This document shows, one piece after another, positions 1-12,473 of a DNA stretch of 64,000 nucleotides. Both the position numbers and the translations under genes were made by a program. Position 1 is the stretch's first letter; the number at the start of each line of letters is the position of its first letter. The notes beneath the pieces were generated by a model. That model had not been told where the DNA came from. It did not search any database and saw nothing but the letters and a program-made list of their open reading frames with translations. The stretch is from Neocallimastix lanati (nom. inval.) (Eukaryota; Neocallimastigomycota; Neocallimastigomycetes; Neocallimastigales; Neocallimastigaceae): assembly GCA_016946835.1 (NCBI GenBank), contig JACVTC010000061.1, positions 665,501-729,500 on the forward strand. The letters are read 5' to 3'.

Positions 1-118
1 TTTTGAAGCAAGCGCAATTATAAGTTTTAGACTATCTAAACTAAGGGTAGGAGAATATGTTAAGTTATAATCAATTCCCTTTCTCTGGGTGAAACCACGA
101 GCAACCAGACGTTCCTTG

Positions 119-1084
119 TTATTTTGAGATATTACCATTACCGTCCTTTTTGAGAGTATAGACCCACTTAGCTTCTATCCACCGGATTTTATCTGAACGT
201 GTGATGGCTTGTTTATATGAAAGAGGTGTTTCAGTAATACATCTTTTAGAAGTTTCAACATTGTCGAGGGAGATCTTGTACTTTTTGTTACTGTTGGATT
301 GAATAGGGTTTCCAGGTCTTTTATGCGATTCATTCATGGATGGTTTTAATTTCTTACTCTCTGGATGTTCGGAATGAATCAATTTATGTTTAAGGGGAAC
401 AGTGTTTAATATTTCATTGTTTAAGTTAATCTTCTTTTTGGTAGGTGAAATATTACAAGTTGATGACTTTCTTTTAGTGGATGGATTAAATTTTATTTTA
501 TCCTTTTCTAAAGAAATGTCCCCAGAGAAATTTGATTCATCATTTGAAACATTAATAGATTGGAAATCTGAAGCGAGATCATCAATGGATTCAATTTTTT
601 CATCATTTAGATAATTGTCTTCAGGTTCCTTACCTTTAGCAGAGTTATTATTCTCATCTTTCTTGTTGTTAGTAATAGGAGTATTTATAATTTTATTAAT
701 ATTATAGTTTTTAATAGATGAAACAGGTGAATCAATTTCTGATTCCTTACCTTTTCTTGATGAAGAATTATTTTCTTTGGATTCTGTATTTTCTTCATTA
801 GATTCTTCATTAGATTCTTCATTAGATTCTTCATTAGATTCTTCATTAGATTCTTCATTAGATTCTTCATTAGATTCTTCATTGTATATCAATTTTCCAG
901 AATCATCGTATGCATTTTCATTTTCGTTAGAGTTGATAATTGGTAATTCGTAAATATAATTGTCGTTATTAAAAATGTTGGTTGGTAACTTATTGTTGCG
1001 TATTCTGGTGGTTAAATTTGATGGAGTTTCTTCATCAAATACTGCTTCTCTTACTAAGTGAATACTGTAGTCCTTTGAATCCAT
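119..1084 (-). pseudogene. copia integrase-RT linker and start of RT
   Basis: This is the second coding block of the same fossil, on the far side of the nested LTR. It begins with the copia linker motif REAVFDEE, continues through a low-complexity acidic and Lys/Asn-rich linker containing an Asn-Glu-Glu-Ser repeat, and ends in the RT entry motif (KWVYTLKKDGNG). RT-like sequence including LVARGFTQ continues to the window edge. The linker repeat is encoded by a 12-bp minisatellite at 791-883. Confidence 0.75.
791..883 (-). repeat. 12-bp minisatellite encoding NEES repeats
   Basis: About seven and a half near-identical copies of ttcttcattaga lie head to tail on the plus strand. Read on the minus strand they give Asn-Glu-Glu-Ser units inside the copia integrase-RT linker. 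Such a slippage-prone array probably varies in length between copies of the element. Confidence 0.9.
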
Positions 1085-1109
1085 AATTATATAGCAATTG
1101 GATTCAATG

Positions 1110-1877
1110 TGTAAAGATTTAATAAAATCTTTAATAAATTAATTATTACATAATTAATTAATGTAATAAAATTACATAAATTTATGATTTACGTATATGA
1201 AAATTAATTATAAATTTATGTAAACTTTTCATAAAGGAAAAATTATTATTTAAATAATTTTGGATAATAACTTAAATCTAAATAATTTATTTAAGTTAGT
1301 TAATTTAGTTTAGTTTATTTAAAATAGTTATTCTATTTAACTTAGTTAATTTAGTTTAGTTAGTTTAAAATACTTTAAAATTAATTTCGGAATAGTTTTA
1401 AATAGTTAAAATTAGTTTAAATAGTTTACAAAAATAGTTTTGAATTGTAAATATATAAACATTAGTATTAATAATATTTATATAATAAATATATAATAAA
1501 TGAGTTGTTATTGAATTTAATTATTATTGTAAATAAGTTGAAAGTTTATTAAATTAATTATTGTTTAGTTTAGTTAATTATTATTTAATAAAATTATTAA
1601 TAAATATTTTGTTTATAAATAAATAGTAATATATGTAAATTAGATAGAAATAATATATTATAATGTAATAATGAAAAAATATAAATACATGTAAATTTCT
1701 ATAATTAAATCGATGTATTAGTTATTGACTATATGATAGTTAATAACAAAAAAGAGATTTAATTTTTTTAATTAATAAAGATTATTTTATTTAAAAAAAC
1801 GAATTTTTATTACGTGTTTTTTTATTTTTGTGTTAAAATTTGTTATTTGTAATCTGTTTCTGATAGAACTCTTTACA
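1110..1877. mobile_element. Solo LTR nested in the copia element (768 bp)
   Basis: The insertion starts TGTAAAGA and ends TCTTTACA, a perfect 8-bp terminal inverted repeat with canonical TG..CA ends. It is flanked on both sides by CAATG (1105-1109 and 1878-1882), a 5-bp target-site duplication as made by copia and gypsy integrases. It has no coding sequence and is almost pure A/T. These are the marks of a solo LTR left after LTR-LTR recombination. It lies between the two coding blocks of the host element and is therefore younger than it. A MITE is less likely given the TG..CA ends. Confidence 0.85.
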
Positions 1878-4164
1878 CAATGCTTATTCCTAAAAATACG
1901 CCCTTTTTACTGTTGCTATCAAATTTCATTTTTCCTTGTGAAAAATCTTTATAGTAGGCATCACAACCAAAAACTTTAATATATTTAAGACTGATCTTTA
2001 TGTTATAATAGATTTCATTTGGAATTTTATTTCCAATTCCTTTAAGTGGAGTTATGTTATAAAGTAAATTTGCATATTTGATAGCGTAATCCCAAAACTC
2101 ACTAGACATTTTGCTCCACTGAATTAAAGTTTTTGCACAACTTACAATGGTGTAGTTGAATCGTTCAGCAATCCCGTTGTTTTGAGGATTGTATGGTGGT
2201 GAAAATGTTTTTATTATACCGTGTTCCTTGCAGTAGTTTAGTACCTTTTTATTGTTACATTCAGTACCTTGATCCGAACGAAAAGTTTTAATATTATAAT
2301 AGAATTGATTATTTAAGTAAGTAAAGAAATTTATAATTGTTCTTGGAACTTCTGATTTGTTTTCCAAGAGGAAGATCCAACTTTTGCGAGTATATTCATC
2401 AATAAAAGTAAGAACATACCTTTTCCCTGAGTATGATTTTGAAATAGGACCGATAACATCAGAATGGATTACGTCTAGTGGATGCTTTGCCTTTGGAGTG
2501 TCTCCATTATGGGATTTCCTATTTAATTTGGCAATTTTACAATTTAAGCATTCATTAATTTTGACATTGTGGAGTTTTAGATATTTAGTTAAATTGTCGT
2601 GATAAAAATGTCCAAGTCTTCTATGCCATAGCATTTTAGACTGATCATTTATGTCCATTGTTTCTTCAGGTGAAACGATGTCAATACAATTCTTTAAATT
2701 CGATTTATTCTTCGTAAGTATATGAATTGTATTGTTTTTATTAGCTTTAAATGTGCCTATGTTAATTGTTCTTTTGTTTTCAAGTGTGGTTTTTAAAGTG
2801 AGAAAAACTTTGTCTCTCCTGGATTTAATGTTACATTTTAATCCATTCGTCGCAAGTTTAATTCCACTCAGAAGATTCTTGTTAACTTGTTTAGAATAGA
2901 GGACATTTTCGAATTTTATGTTGTAACCATTAATACTTCCTTCATAGGTACCAACCCCGTCAAACTCACAGATTGAATTATTTGCACACTGCATAGAGAT
3001 CTTTTCTTCTCTAAAGTTTGAGAGGATATCATTGTTATTGGTAATGTGCTCTGAAGCACCAGTATCAAAGGTCCAAATCGTTGTATCTTCTGAAGAATTT
3101 AATACTAAAGAAATGCATTTATTTTCGTAGTTTTCTTTAGTGTTCTTTTTTTCTTCTAACGGCTCAAAGCTGTCTAAATTTTTATTATACATGGTCCTAA
3201 GTTCTTCTAAGGAAAGTTCTTCATCAGAATTTCGTTCTTCATATTCGACGTTTGCAATTGATTTTTGGTGGCTATTTTTACCTTTCCTTTTATTAATTTT
3301 AGTTTTCTTTTTGTTTGATTGCTTCTTGCCTTTTTGAGTCGATCCGTTCCTGTTTTTGTTGATAAGGTTAAATCTACATTCATCGGTAGTATGTCCAAAC
3401 ATTTTGCACAGGTAACAATAGTTTGGCTCCGAACTTGGTCTGGTTTTATTATTTTTTGAACCGCTTGACTCAATGTTATCAATATCCATGAAGTCACCTT
3501 TATCTGTGACGCTTCTATCGAAATTAATAGCACTATGCAGGAAAATGTGGAAATTAATCTTGTTGATTGACTCTTCGAGGAAGTCATCAACTGTTTCTGT
3601 TCCACTAGGATGAATAAGGTCTCTTAAAACTTTTGGATAAGACAAATATAAAACCCTGATCTTTTCCCAAGTTCCGAGTTTGATATTGTTCTTATCCATT
3701 ACTTCAAAGATTTCTTTAATTTGATTAATGATATCCTTGCATTCCGAAAGATTTTTGGCTTTTAAAGAATATAACTTCTTCAACCAGTAGTTGAGATCAG
3801 CAGTTTTCTTTTTTCCATATAAGACCTTTAATTTTTCCATAATATCATAGGCGGTGGTAAGATATCTTATGTAGCTCAAAACTTCTTGACTTACATTTTT
3901 ACTGATAATGGTACTGGCTAAGGCATCTTGAGTTTCAGCTTCTTTGATATCCTTTTCCAAGTCCTTGATAGCTTTGACGGTTTCGTCGGATTTTGGTTTT
4001 TCCTTTTCCTCCTTAAGCTTATCATTTAATTTACCGATTACATTCTCATTTACATACTGTAAAATTTTTAAAGATTTGAGAATGTTTTTAATAAGGAATT
4101 CCCAGTTTTCGAAGTTATCCTTATTGAGAATATCTTCAGTTCTTAATTTGGTTTCGTTAGACAT
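1873..4164 (-). pseudogene. copia Gag-protease-integrase block
   Basis: This open block of 763 residues begins MSNETKLRTEDIL. It contains a copia-type Gag domain (about residues 1-215, with NFENWEFLIKN near the start) and a CCHC zinc knuckle (CYLCKMFGHTTDEC, about 250-263). After these come an aspartic protease motif (DTGASEH, about 367-373), a GAG-pre-integrase motif (LWHRRLGH, about 512) and an integrase core whose acidic triad can be read at about D569 (HSDV), D631 (RSDQG) and E667 (AERFN). It ends in the copia GVFLG segment at the nested LTR. Part of the fossil element, not a host gene. Confidence 0.85.
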
Positions 4165-4185
4165 GTCGTAGATAGTATAAGAGGA

Positions 4186-4199
4186 TGAGACTCTTAATC
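4186..4199 (-). promoter_or_regulatory. copia primer-binding site (tRNA-Lys anticodon arm)
   Basis: Just upstream of gag and next to the LTR-like end, the plus strand reads TGAGACTCTTAATC. This matches a tRNA anticodon arm: loop CTCTTAA with anticodon CTT (Lys) and the 5' stem TGAGA. The same 14-mer, in reverse complement, sits immediately after the LTR end of the copia fossil at 36645. The position suggests priming by a half-tRNA cut in the anticodon arm, as in Drosophila copia and yeast Ty5. Confidence 0.55.
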
Positions 4200-4524
4200 T
4201 TTTGTTTATAAAATATTTTATTGATTAAAGTTTATTTATTTAATATGAGTAATTACTTGATTTTTTTAAAATTTATGAGATTACATTTGTATTTATACTA
4301 TTTGTGGCTAAATAAAAATATAACGAGAAATTATTACATAATATATTTCATTGTATTAGCTTAACAACGAGTTCGTTGTATTATAAAAATATCTTTTAAT
4401 TTATTTAATACACATAAATTATTTTAATATAAATTTAATATATTTTTCTTTGTATTCTAACAATAAATAAATAATTTCTATTTTAATGTCAATCATAAAA
4501 AAAATTTATAAATAAATAATAAAT

Positions 4525-4529
<5 letters not shown>

Positions 4530-4559
<30 letters not shown>

Positions 4560-4658
4560 GACCGTAGCAGGATTTCTCCCCAGCTGCACATCCGTAGACA
4601 CACAATGGTTTATTACTAGAGCCCTTATCTAACTTCCTACTTAAATAATAAATAATAA
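4530..4658 (-). mobile_element. Retroposon 3' end with poly-A tail
   Basis: About 90 bases of balanced composition (including GGGCTCTAG and CTACGGTCGTT on the minus strand) end directly in a run of more than 20 A on that strand. The island stands out sharply from the surrounding A/T-only DNA. This is the appearance of a 5'-truncated LINE or SINE 3' end. No RNA polymerase III boxes or target duplication could be confirmed, because both flanks are low-complexity. Confidence 0.45.
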
Positions 4659-4857
4659 ATAATGAATAATGAATAATCAATAATAAATAATATATAATAT
4701 ATAATAATAATATATTATAATAATATAAAATAAGACTTTAAAGAAATAATTGTAATTATAAAATAATAATAATAATAATTATAATAAGTAATTACTAGTA
4801 GTAATACAAACATTAATATATAATGATGATGATAATGATAATGATAAAAATGGGAGA

Positions 4858-4953
4858 GTTGCTTTTCACTAAGTTCTATTTCACTTTGTTGCATTTCACC
4901 AATTGTCTTATTATTATTAAAATGTGACATTTCGCCAAGTGGCGTATTGATAT
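4858..4953 (+). repeat. Degenerate 15-bp minisatellite cluster (GTTGCATTTCANNAA-like)
   Basis: Units begin at 4858, 4873 and 4888 in exact 15-base register (gttgcttttcactaa, gttctatttcacttt, gttgcatttcaccaa). Two more follow at 4924 and 4939 after a short interruption. Related clusters occur at 16703-16762 and in 52.28-53.01 kb. Confidence 0.7.
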
Positions 4954-5238
4954 AAATTATATATGAATAAATAAAAATTCAAAATATGTTTTTTAAAACT
5001 TGTTTATAATATTTATTTAATGATCAATATTATTTTAATATTATTTTTACAAATATTATTCATTTATTTTATTTTAGTTATAATAATATTTAATTAATGA
5101 TATATATTTTAATATTTTGGAAAATAATAATTAAATAGTTTGTTATAAAAAATAAATGCATCATTTTTTTAAGACGCCACATTCTCTAAAAATATTTGGC
5201 TATATGCTCACTCCGAATAAAAATAATTATAATAATAA

Positions 5239-5301
<63 letters not shown>

Positions 5302-5659
5302 TATTATTATTATTATTATTATTATTGAATATGAAGTTTAATTAATAAGGTTATTTATGATTTAATATAAATAGGTGATTAGCAATGTTCAATCTAATGA
5401 AATTTACATGTATTTATACTAAAGACGTGGCTTATTCTAGAATACTTTTATATTAAAAATTTGTTATCATTATTCTAGATTCATTTAATATATAATTTCA
5501 CATATTGTAACAATAATATTAATAATAATACTGGAAGACTGTAGAGAAAGTGAGCCTGAGGTTTTATATTGATTTTAAACAGGATATGTATGTAACATTG
5601 GAATTGTATAATTAATAATATCATGTAGTTTCTATATATTATCATTATAATGAATTTGT

Positions 5660-5703
<44 letters not shown>

Positions 5704-6199
5704 ACTTTAACATTATTTTGAATATGTACTTTTCTATAGTATTATGTAAACTTATGTAATTATTATTAAAATGAAAATGTAGGAAATTGATTAACTCCAA
5801 AAGTTTATGTTTAAGACTTAATTAACAGGGACTGGAATCTTTTTATAGTCTTTTTACTACTAACATTTTATTTACATCTACATTTTAGCTAAAATATGAT
5901 TATTTAACAGAAAATTTTTTAGGATATAAAGAGTTTTATTAATAAATCAAAAGATAAAAAAAAAGAAAAAATTATTCAATATAACAAAATTTATAAAAGT
6001 GGTTTTGTTTTATTTAAATATTTATCAGTTAATACTCAAGGAACAAAGAAAGAACTTCATATTATTTTAATTATTTTATATATTTTTTTTATTTTTAATT
6101 TTTCTATATATATATATTTTTTATTTATATTTATACTTCGTAGTTTTTATTATTTTTAGTTTATATTAATTTAATTTTTTATCGATTTGTAACTCATTG
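4954..6199. other. AT-rich intergenic with LTR-like fragment
   Basis: Apart from the microsatellite, a segment at about 5385-5450 (ttacatgtatttatact and gtggctta..tctaga) resembles the LTR promoter pieces at about 4280-4310 and 51005-51040, all in minus orientation. It is probably a second LTR fragment of the same copia family. TA repeats and T-runs fill the rest. No gene is seen. Confidence 0.4.
5240..5326. repeat. (AAT)n/(ATT)n palindromic microsatellite
   Basis: About 20 AAT units switch at about 5300 to about nine ATT units, making a perfect trinucleotide palindrome that could form a hairpin. Confidence 0.95.
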
Positions 6200-7017
6200 T
6201 TCATCATGGAAAAGATATTTCATACGGGGTTCTCGCTGCTATGGAATATCTATTAAAAACAGGGTTGATTTTTATCGGTGGTATACACTCATGGTTCAAT
6301 GCTAAAATGAAGGAATTTATTCATTCTAGATTCAACAAATTCAAGGATAATATCTTGTCAATGAAAATAATCACTAAATTCAATGATAACTTCTTCAGGA
6401 TAAAAAACTATATTCACCAAATTTTCATCCATAAAAAACTTGAAAAAAAATGTATTTGAAAAATCATTTAGTAAAAGTTAAAATTTCATATTATAGATGT
6501 TCCAAATAGAATCATGAGGGTTCTTTTCAACATTTAAAAACCAAATTTAATATTTAATAACACATCCATTAATACAAACTCAGCAAAGTCTCAGTTTAAG
6601 TAATTTAGAAAAATGTTATTAATACCAACCATGTACTCAATGCTCCCAATATATATTCCTAATCTTAATTCTTAAAATCCATTTTCACATTCTAAAAAAG
6701 CTATAAAGTTTTCCTTTTGTCTTAGTTTTGAATTCAAAGGAATGTAATTTTGTGAAAAGAGATACTTACTGGGTGTCTCAACACGATTTTTTAAAACCAT
6801 TACTTCTATGAAAGAAATTTATCATTACAATATATTTTGAGATTCTTGGTGAAGAATTAGGAAATAAAAAAAATTTCAGTAGATTGTAGATTGTACAATT
6901 TAAAAAAGTTCATGAACACTGCTAATTTCATTACTAAGGACTTATCTATTACCTCTTCAAGAGAAATCATAAAAGTGATGTTTAGAATGTCCCTCAAATT
7001 TATTGCTTTCAAAAGCA

Positions 7018-7059
<42 letters not shown>

Positions 7060-7260
7060 AACAAATTAAGGATTATAAATCTGTAAGTTATTCCAATGAA
7101 TTTGTTAAAATTGTTAACTCGTATAATAGACTATGTAAATCAATTCGTAAAAAATGTCAAACAAATTTAGAAAAAAAAAAAAAAAAAAAAAAAAGAATAT
7201 TTTATATTAGATTAAAAATTGGATGTTCATAAGCTCTTAAAAATGATAGTATGAAAGTAT

Positions 7261-7296
<36 letters not shown>

Positions 7297-8560
7297 GAAT
7301 ATTTTATATTAGATTAAAAATTGGATGTTCATAAGCTCTTAAAAATGATAGTATGAAAGTATGGAAAAGGGTTAAAAAAAAAAAAAAACAGCAAAAGTAA
7401 ATCATCAATCGTTCATGGTCTCTCATCCTATATTAAAAAAATAACAATGAACTTGTTTCTTCTACTACATAGGAAAAATTAAAAAAACTTAGCTTTCTCG
7501 TTTATAAATTCTTAAGGGTCAAAATTCTTCAGGTCATAGTCTTTTCTAAAAATTTCTGGAAAGATTCTGATACATTTAAGGAATTTGGGGAGTCCAAGGT
7601 AATAAGAATGAGATATTTAACCAAGGTATTATCAATGAAGAAATTAAAGAGGCAATTCTCATCTACGCCTAACTTTAAAACTTGTGGTCTTGATGGTATT
7701 CCATTGGGAATTCTTCAAATCATTGATTCCTGGCAAAAATTATTCAGAATAATCAGATGAAATAGTGATATTTCATCTGTCTTTAAAATGTCTCAAAGTC
7801 TTAATTAATTGTATTTGGAATGGTGACTTCCCCAAAAAAAAAAATCATGGAATAATACATTGATAGTTTCTATTCATAAAAAAAAGGGTGATCCATCAGA
7901 TTGTAATAACTATCGTTGCATCTCTATTATCAATAATGGATTATAAATATATAGCAAAAAATTATAACTAATAGAACTTCTAAATATGGAATTGATGAAG
8001 GATTTATAATACGTGAACATTATGGATTTCGTAATCATGAAGAATGTATAAAATCTTTACACTACAATTAAGAATTATATGGCAGAGACGAAAATTTGAA
8101 AATAAGGATACTTACCTTGCTTTTTTTGGACCTTAAAAAAAAAAAAAAAAAAAAAAAAAGCATATGACTCAGGACTCAGATCCCATTAATAATATATTAA
8201 TGATGATTCATCACTTAGGTATTAGAGATATGTGATCTAAATTTATTGAAAACTTATACTTATCTTCTATGGCTTATGTTAAGGGTTGATGAACAATTAT
8301 AGGAATCATTTACTAATAAGAAAGGAGTTCGTCAAGGTTGTCCCCTCTCATCAATTTTATTTAATATTAGTGATAGTGAAAATAATAATATCTTTACTAA
8401 TAATACAGTGAATAATGAGAATAATAGTATCATTACTAATAATGTAGTGAATAGCTCAATTGGTGAAAATCGTGTGTTAATTTAAGTAATTTTTTTTTGA
8501 ATAATGAGTGGTGTAAATATATATGTGACGTGGCACGGATTATATAACTTCCTTCTCGTT
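6200..8560 (+). mobile_element. LINE (non-LTR retrotransposon) copy A, decayed
   Basis: Translation in shifting frames gives successive LINE pieces. An N-terminal segment (FNAKMKEF..., 6241-6900) aligns piece for piece with copy C at 46.8-48.2 kb. A linker/RT thumb-finger segment follows (7080-7870), including IIDYVNQF and a KKGDPSDCNNYR-like motif. RT motif A (FLDLKKAYDS, about 8120-8170) and motif B (GVRQGCPLSS, about 8325-8355) come next, and a C-terminal scrap ends it. Frameshifts, stops and expanded A-runs are frequent, so it cannot be active. The catalytic YADD block is not seen. A 102-bp tandem duplication lies within it (7195-7371). Confidence 0.75.
7195..7371 (+). repeat. 102-bp tandem duplication inside LINE copy A
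   Basis: A 75-base unit beginning gaatattttatattagatta and ending gaaagtatggaaaaggg occurs at 7195-7269 and again at 7297-7371, identical by eye. The copies are separated by an A-run, and an A-run also precedes the first copy. This suggests a recent duplication by slippage or unequal exchange between the flanking poly-A tracts. Confidence 0.9.
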
Positions 8561-8879
8561 GCATATGAACTTTTTACTGAATTTATTTATTCACTTTATT
8601 TTTTAATATTACTTTTTATTTCATGTTACAATTTTTAAATATTATTATTTTCTAGAAGGACAAATAATATTTATTTATTTTATTAATTCTTTTTTTTTTT
8701 TTTTTTTTATTTCTATTTTTTAATAAAATTATAAACATTCATATAATTAATAAATGAATAAGTCAATTAAGATTAAAGTTCTCAATAGTTGAAGCTATAA
8801 AATAAAAAATAATAGTAATAATATATAATAATATATAAATAAACTTTAATTAATAATAAAGCGGTTTATTAGTTCTTAA

Positions 8880-9130
8880 ATTATGAGTCTCAATTGTATA
8901 AAATATCTACTGAATTTCAATTAAAGCCTAAAGTCTGCCTTAACAAGACTTAATTCTGATGAATGGTCTTTCTTAATTAAAAATGCATTAATGACTAAGA
9001 AAGTCTCTAATTGTATTGATTAAGATCATTAAATATTACTGGATGATTAAAAGATATAAAATATATAATAATCATAGTCAACAATGGAAAACATGACACA
9101 AAATAATCAATTTAATTACGGCTAAGTAAA
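8880..9130 (+). pseudogene. Possible copia gag relic
   Basis: A patch of more balanced sequence translates in one frame as RLNSDEWSFLIKNALMTKK. This resembles the copia Gag signature NFENWEFLIKNILKS of the element at 1-4.3 kb. It is broken, with several breaks, and no other element part is recognisable next to it. Old and weak. Confidence 0.3.
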
Positions 9131-10213
9131 TCAGTATAATGAAAAGCTTAAATAATAAAATAAAATAATAAACAACATTTATTATACATAAATATTTTTT
9201 ATATCAATTAATTTATTTTATTTTAAATAATTTTTATTAATTTATAAAATATTTATAATATATTTTATAGAATCAAACTTTTTAACTAATAGAATTCTTT
9301 TTTTTCTTTTTTTTTTTTATTTATTAGTACTATTTTAATGATAATAAAATATTTGATAATAATATATATATATATTTTTTTAAATAAAAAAAAAAATTTT
9401 TATTTTATAAAAAAAAAAAAAGAATTTTTAAATTAATTATTATTATTATTAACAATAATATTATTAATATATATAATTTTTTACTTTTATTTCATAATTA
9501 ATAATATAATTATGATATAATTATATTCTTTTTTTTTTTTTTATTTTTTTTTATTTTTATTTCATTCTTTTTTAAAAAATAACTATATCATTAAAATATA
9601 GATGACATTATCTGCTAAATAATTATTAAAAGTTCATTAAGTGAAAAATTTCAATAATTACAATTTTATTCCTTTATTTGTAAAACTTATTATATCACTA
9701 ATATATATATAGAAAGAATCAAAAAAAAAAAAAAAAAAAAAAAAAAATAATAATAATAAAGAAAAATAAAATTTAAAAAATTATTAATAAAAATTGTATG
9801 AATATTTTAATCTTATTGAATTTAAGATTAAATATTTTAATAAACAATTATATATGAAATTTTTATTTTCAATTTTTTTGTTGATATTTCTTTCTATGCT
9901 TTGTTTTTTACAATTTCTCTTTATTATTAATTATCATTTATTTATTTAAGATGGTTTAAAATAAATATATTTAATTATTTTATATTCTTTTTTTTTTAAT
10001 TATATTCTAATTATTAAGTATATAAAAATTTTATTATATTTTGATTATTAATTATCATTTTTTTAATTAAGAAAAATATATATTTATATTATTATTTAAT
10101 ATTTTATAATATTAATAATAATAATATAAATATATAAAGAGAGGAAAAAAAAAAAAAGAAAATACTCTATATTAATAATATTTAATAATATTTTAATATA
10201 CAATTAATTCCTT

Positions 10214-10258
<45 letters not shown>

Positions 10259-10760
10259 ATTTTATTTTTTTTTTCTAGTTTAACGGAGTATCTATTATCT
10301 ATTTTTTTTTTTTTATTTTTTTTTATATTAAATTATTAAATAATCTTATGTTTGACTTAAGAATCCAAATGTTGGGGTTGGTAGAGTTTTATCAGAGTCA
10401 CAAAAAGATTCTCTATGGGAGGGCGAGGATTTAAGGTGTGTATAATTTTTTATGATATTTTTGGATTACCAAGAAAAAATTATTTTCCGAAACGAACGAT
10501 TCCACCTATTTATCATTAGATAATAGAAATTACTTATATATGTGCATAGTTAATAAATTTATATGCATCTTAAATATTGAAATAATATAAATGTTGATTT
10601 TTTTCTAATTTATAATAATCATTACAATATTGAAAACATACAATCAATCGGTTCGAAAAGTTGAAGTAGAAGATATAATTAATATCGAATTTAGTTGCAT
10701 TTAATTAAACCTAAAGTATAAGAATCAACTAAAACAAACCAACATATTTATCTGTATATA
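9131..10760. other. AT-rich intergenic
   Basis: Mostly A/T homopolymers and TA repeats. One unexplained mixed-composition island lies at about 10350-10520 (contains gttggggttggtagag and gggagggcgagg). It has no sustained open frame on either strand and no element was recognised. Confidence 0.6.
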
Positions 10761-10764
10761 TTGT

Positions 10765-11410
10765 TAATTTGATGAAAATGCCATCACGATAGAAAATAGT
10801 GCCATTATCACCACCATTCACCTAAAACTAAAGATTCATTATCAATGAGCATAATAATAATATGTGTTATTGAGATAGTCATTATGAGTGTATATAGAAT
10901 ATCCCAAAGAGAATCTGTGGAATAATCACAGTATGATAATGTAATTGGAGAATCTAAAATAACAGAAAAATGTACACATGTATCGCATTCTGAGTTGTTC
11001 AAGTAATATGTTTCAGTGTTAGGGAGTAGAAGTAATCTTTAAAAGAGAAGGTAATATCATTCTCTTGGGAATAATAAAATTCATAGCAAGGTTTAATAGT
11101 AATTGGATTATTTTGTTTTTTTGTAAAACAGATATACATTTATTAGTATTTACTTGATAGAATTAATATATGGTACAACCACTCTCGATAGTTGTAGTTA
11201 GTTCGATAGTTGATGGGGGTGGATGTAGAAACAGATATAAGATATCGATCATCCCTTTTCAACTCCTCAAGACCTATTTCATTAGTGTATGTAACATCAA
11301 TATTTTATATGCATGTGTAATCAGTTTTAGAGTAACAATCAGAAATAAATTGATTGGTAGATAATATTTGTATATCTATAATAGTGTAACGACATCAATG
11401 TCTGGAAAAA
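10765..11410 (-). pseudogene. Decayed host coding relic
   Basis: On the minus strand several short, well-composed peptide stretches follow one another in different frames: QFISDCYSKTDYTC, then EIGLEELKRDDRYLISVS, NYNYREWLYH, IKPCYEFYYSQENDITFSFK and finally a 64-residue stretch (10808-11002, NNSECDTCVHFS...) ending in a hydrophobic segment. Spaced Cys residues and the terminal hydrophobic run suggest a former secreted or membrane-anchored Cys-containing protein. The family is not recognised. Frameshifts and stops show it is dead. Confidence 0.4.
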
Positions 11411-12441
11411 TAAACTTTACTATAAATAATACAATAATTTAATAATAAAGAGCAGTAATACTAATAATTGTGCTTTATAAAAAGAAGAAAAAAAAATTTT
11501 TTTTAATAATATAAAATAAAGAATTCCATTTAAAAATAAAATTATTAACTATTAACTAAATTATATATAAAATATTAATCATAAAAATTATTCAATACAT
11601 CAAATTCTTTTTGAATCGTAATTCATGATTCATGATTCATGATTCATAATTCATAATTTATGATATATAATTCTTCACTCCTTTTGTTCTTGATTTTACT
11701 CCTATTTACACATTTTGTTACAGTTAAAGTTGGTGGCATTTCATGAATATTTTTAGAATTATGTAAAATATTTAAATTGAATTGAAATTAATAATATAAT
11801 TTTAATTATTACTTTAATAAATAATTAATTCATAATAATATTTTTTAAGGAATATTTATTATTATATATAACTATAAATTTAAATAATTTTATTTTCTTC
11901 TCATTTTACAGAAATATCAGTAATAGAAAAAGAAAAAGTAATATAGTGTGGTTAAGTAGGAATACAAATATTTTGGAATATTCGAATTATGGATTAAATC
12001 GTTAATATAAACTTCATATCTTACCTTATTTTATAATATAATTTATAAAGATTATTATTTATTATATTTATAATGAAGTTTTACAGAAAATTGTGAATTA
12101 TTTAGGATGTAGTTGTTGAAACTGTATTACGAATATGGAGTTTAGTTGTTAATTATGAGATTCAGATAATTCTTGTATTAGAAAAATAAAATAATATATT
12201 GATATGTATAATTTATTTTCGAATCTTGTTCATTCGAGAATAAATCCCTTTAAACTTGTTACTTGTTATCTAAAATATACTCTTTTTTTTTTCAAGTTCA
12301 TCAAATTCACTATTAACTTTATGTTTTGAATTTGAATAAACATCCAACACAATTTCATTACCTTTACTACTATTTCTTCACTTATTCAAATCAAAAAAAA
12401 ATATTTTTGTAATATTTTTCAATAAATTCATCAAAATTATA

Positions 12442-12473
<32 letters not shown>

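Larger units (their letters stand above)
1..4310 (-). mobile_element. Ty1/copia LTR retrotransposon fossil (runs off left edge)
   Basis: The element reads leftwards. From high to low coordinates it has an LTR-like promoter segment (about 4203-4310, with a TATAAATAC-type box), a primer-binding site, Gag, zinc knuckle, protease, integrase, a linker and the beginning of reverse transcriptase, which continues past base 1. Gag-PR-IN-RT order with integrase before RT is diagnostic of Ty1/copia. The element is broken: it is split by a nested solo LTR (1110-1877) and carries a small number of other breaks. The well-preserved coding blocks suggest it is the youngest large LTR element in the window. 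The right boundary of its LTR is not resolved; related LTR-like sequence occurs again near 5.4 kb. Confidence 0.85.
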
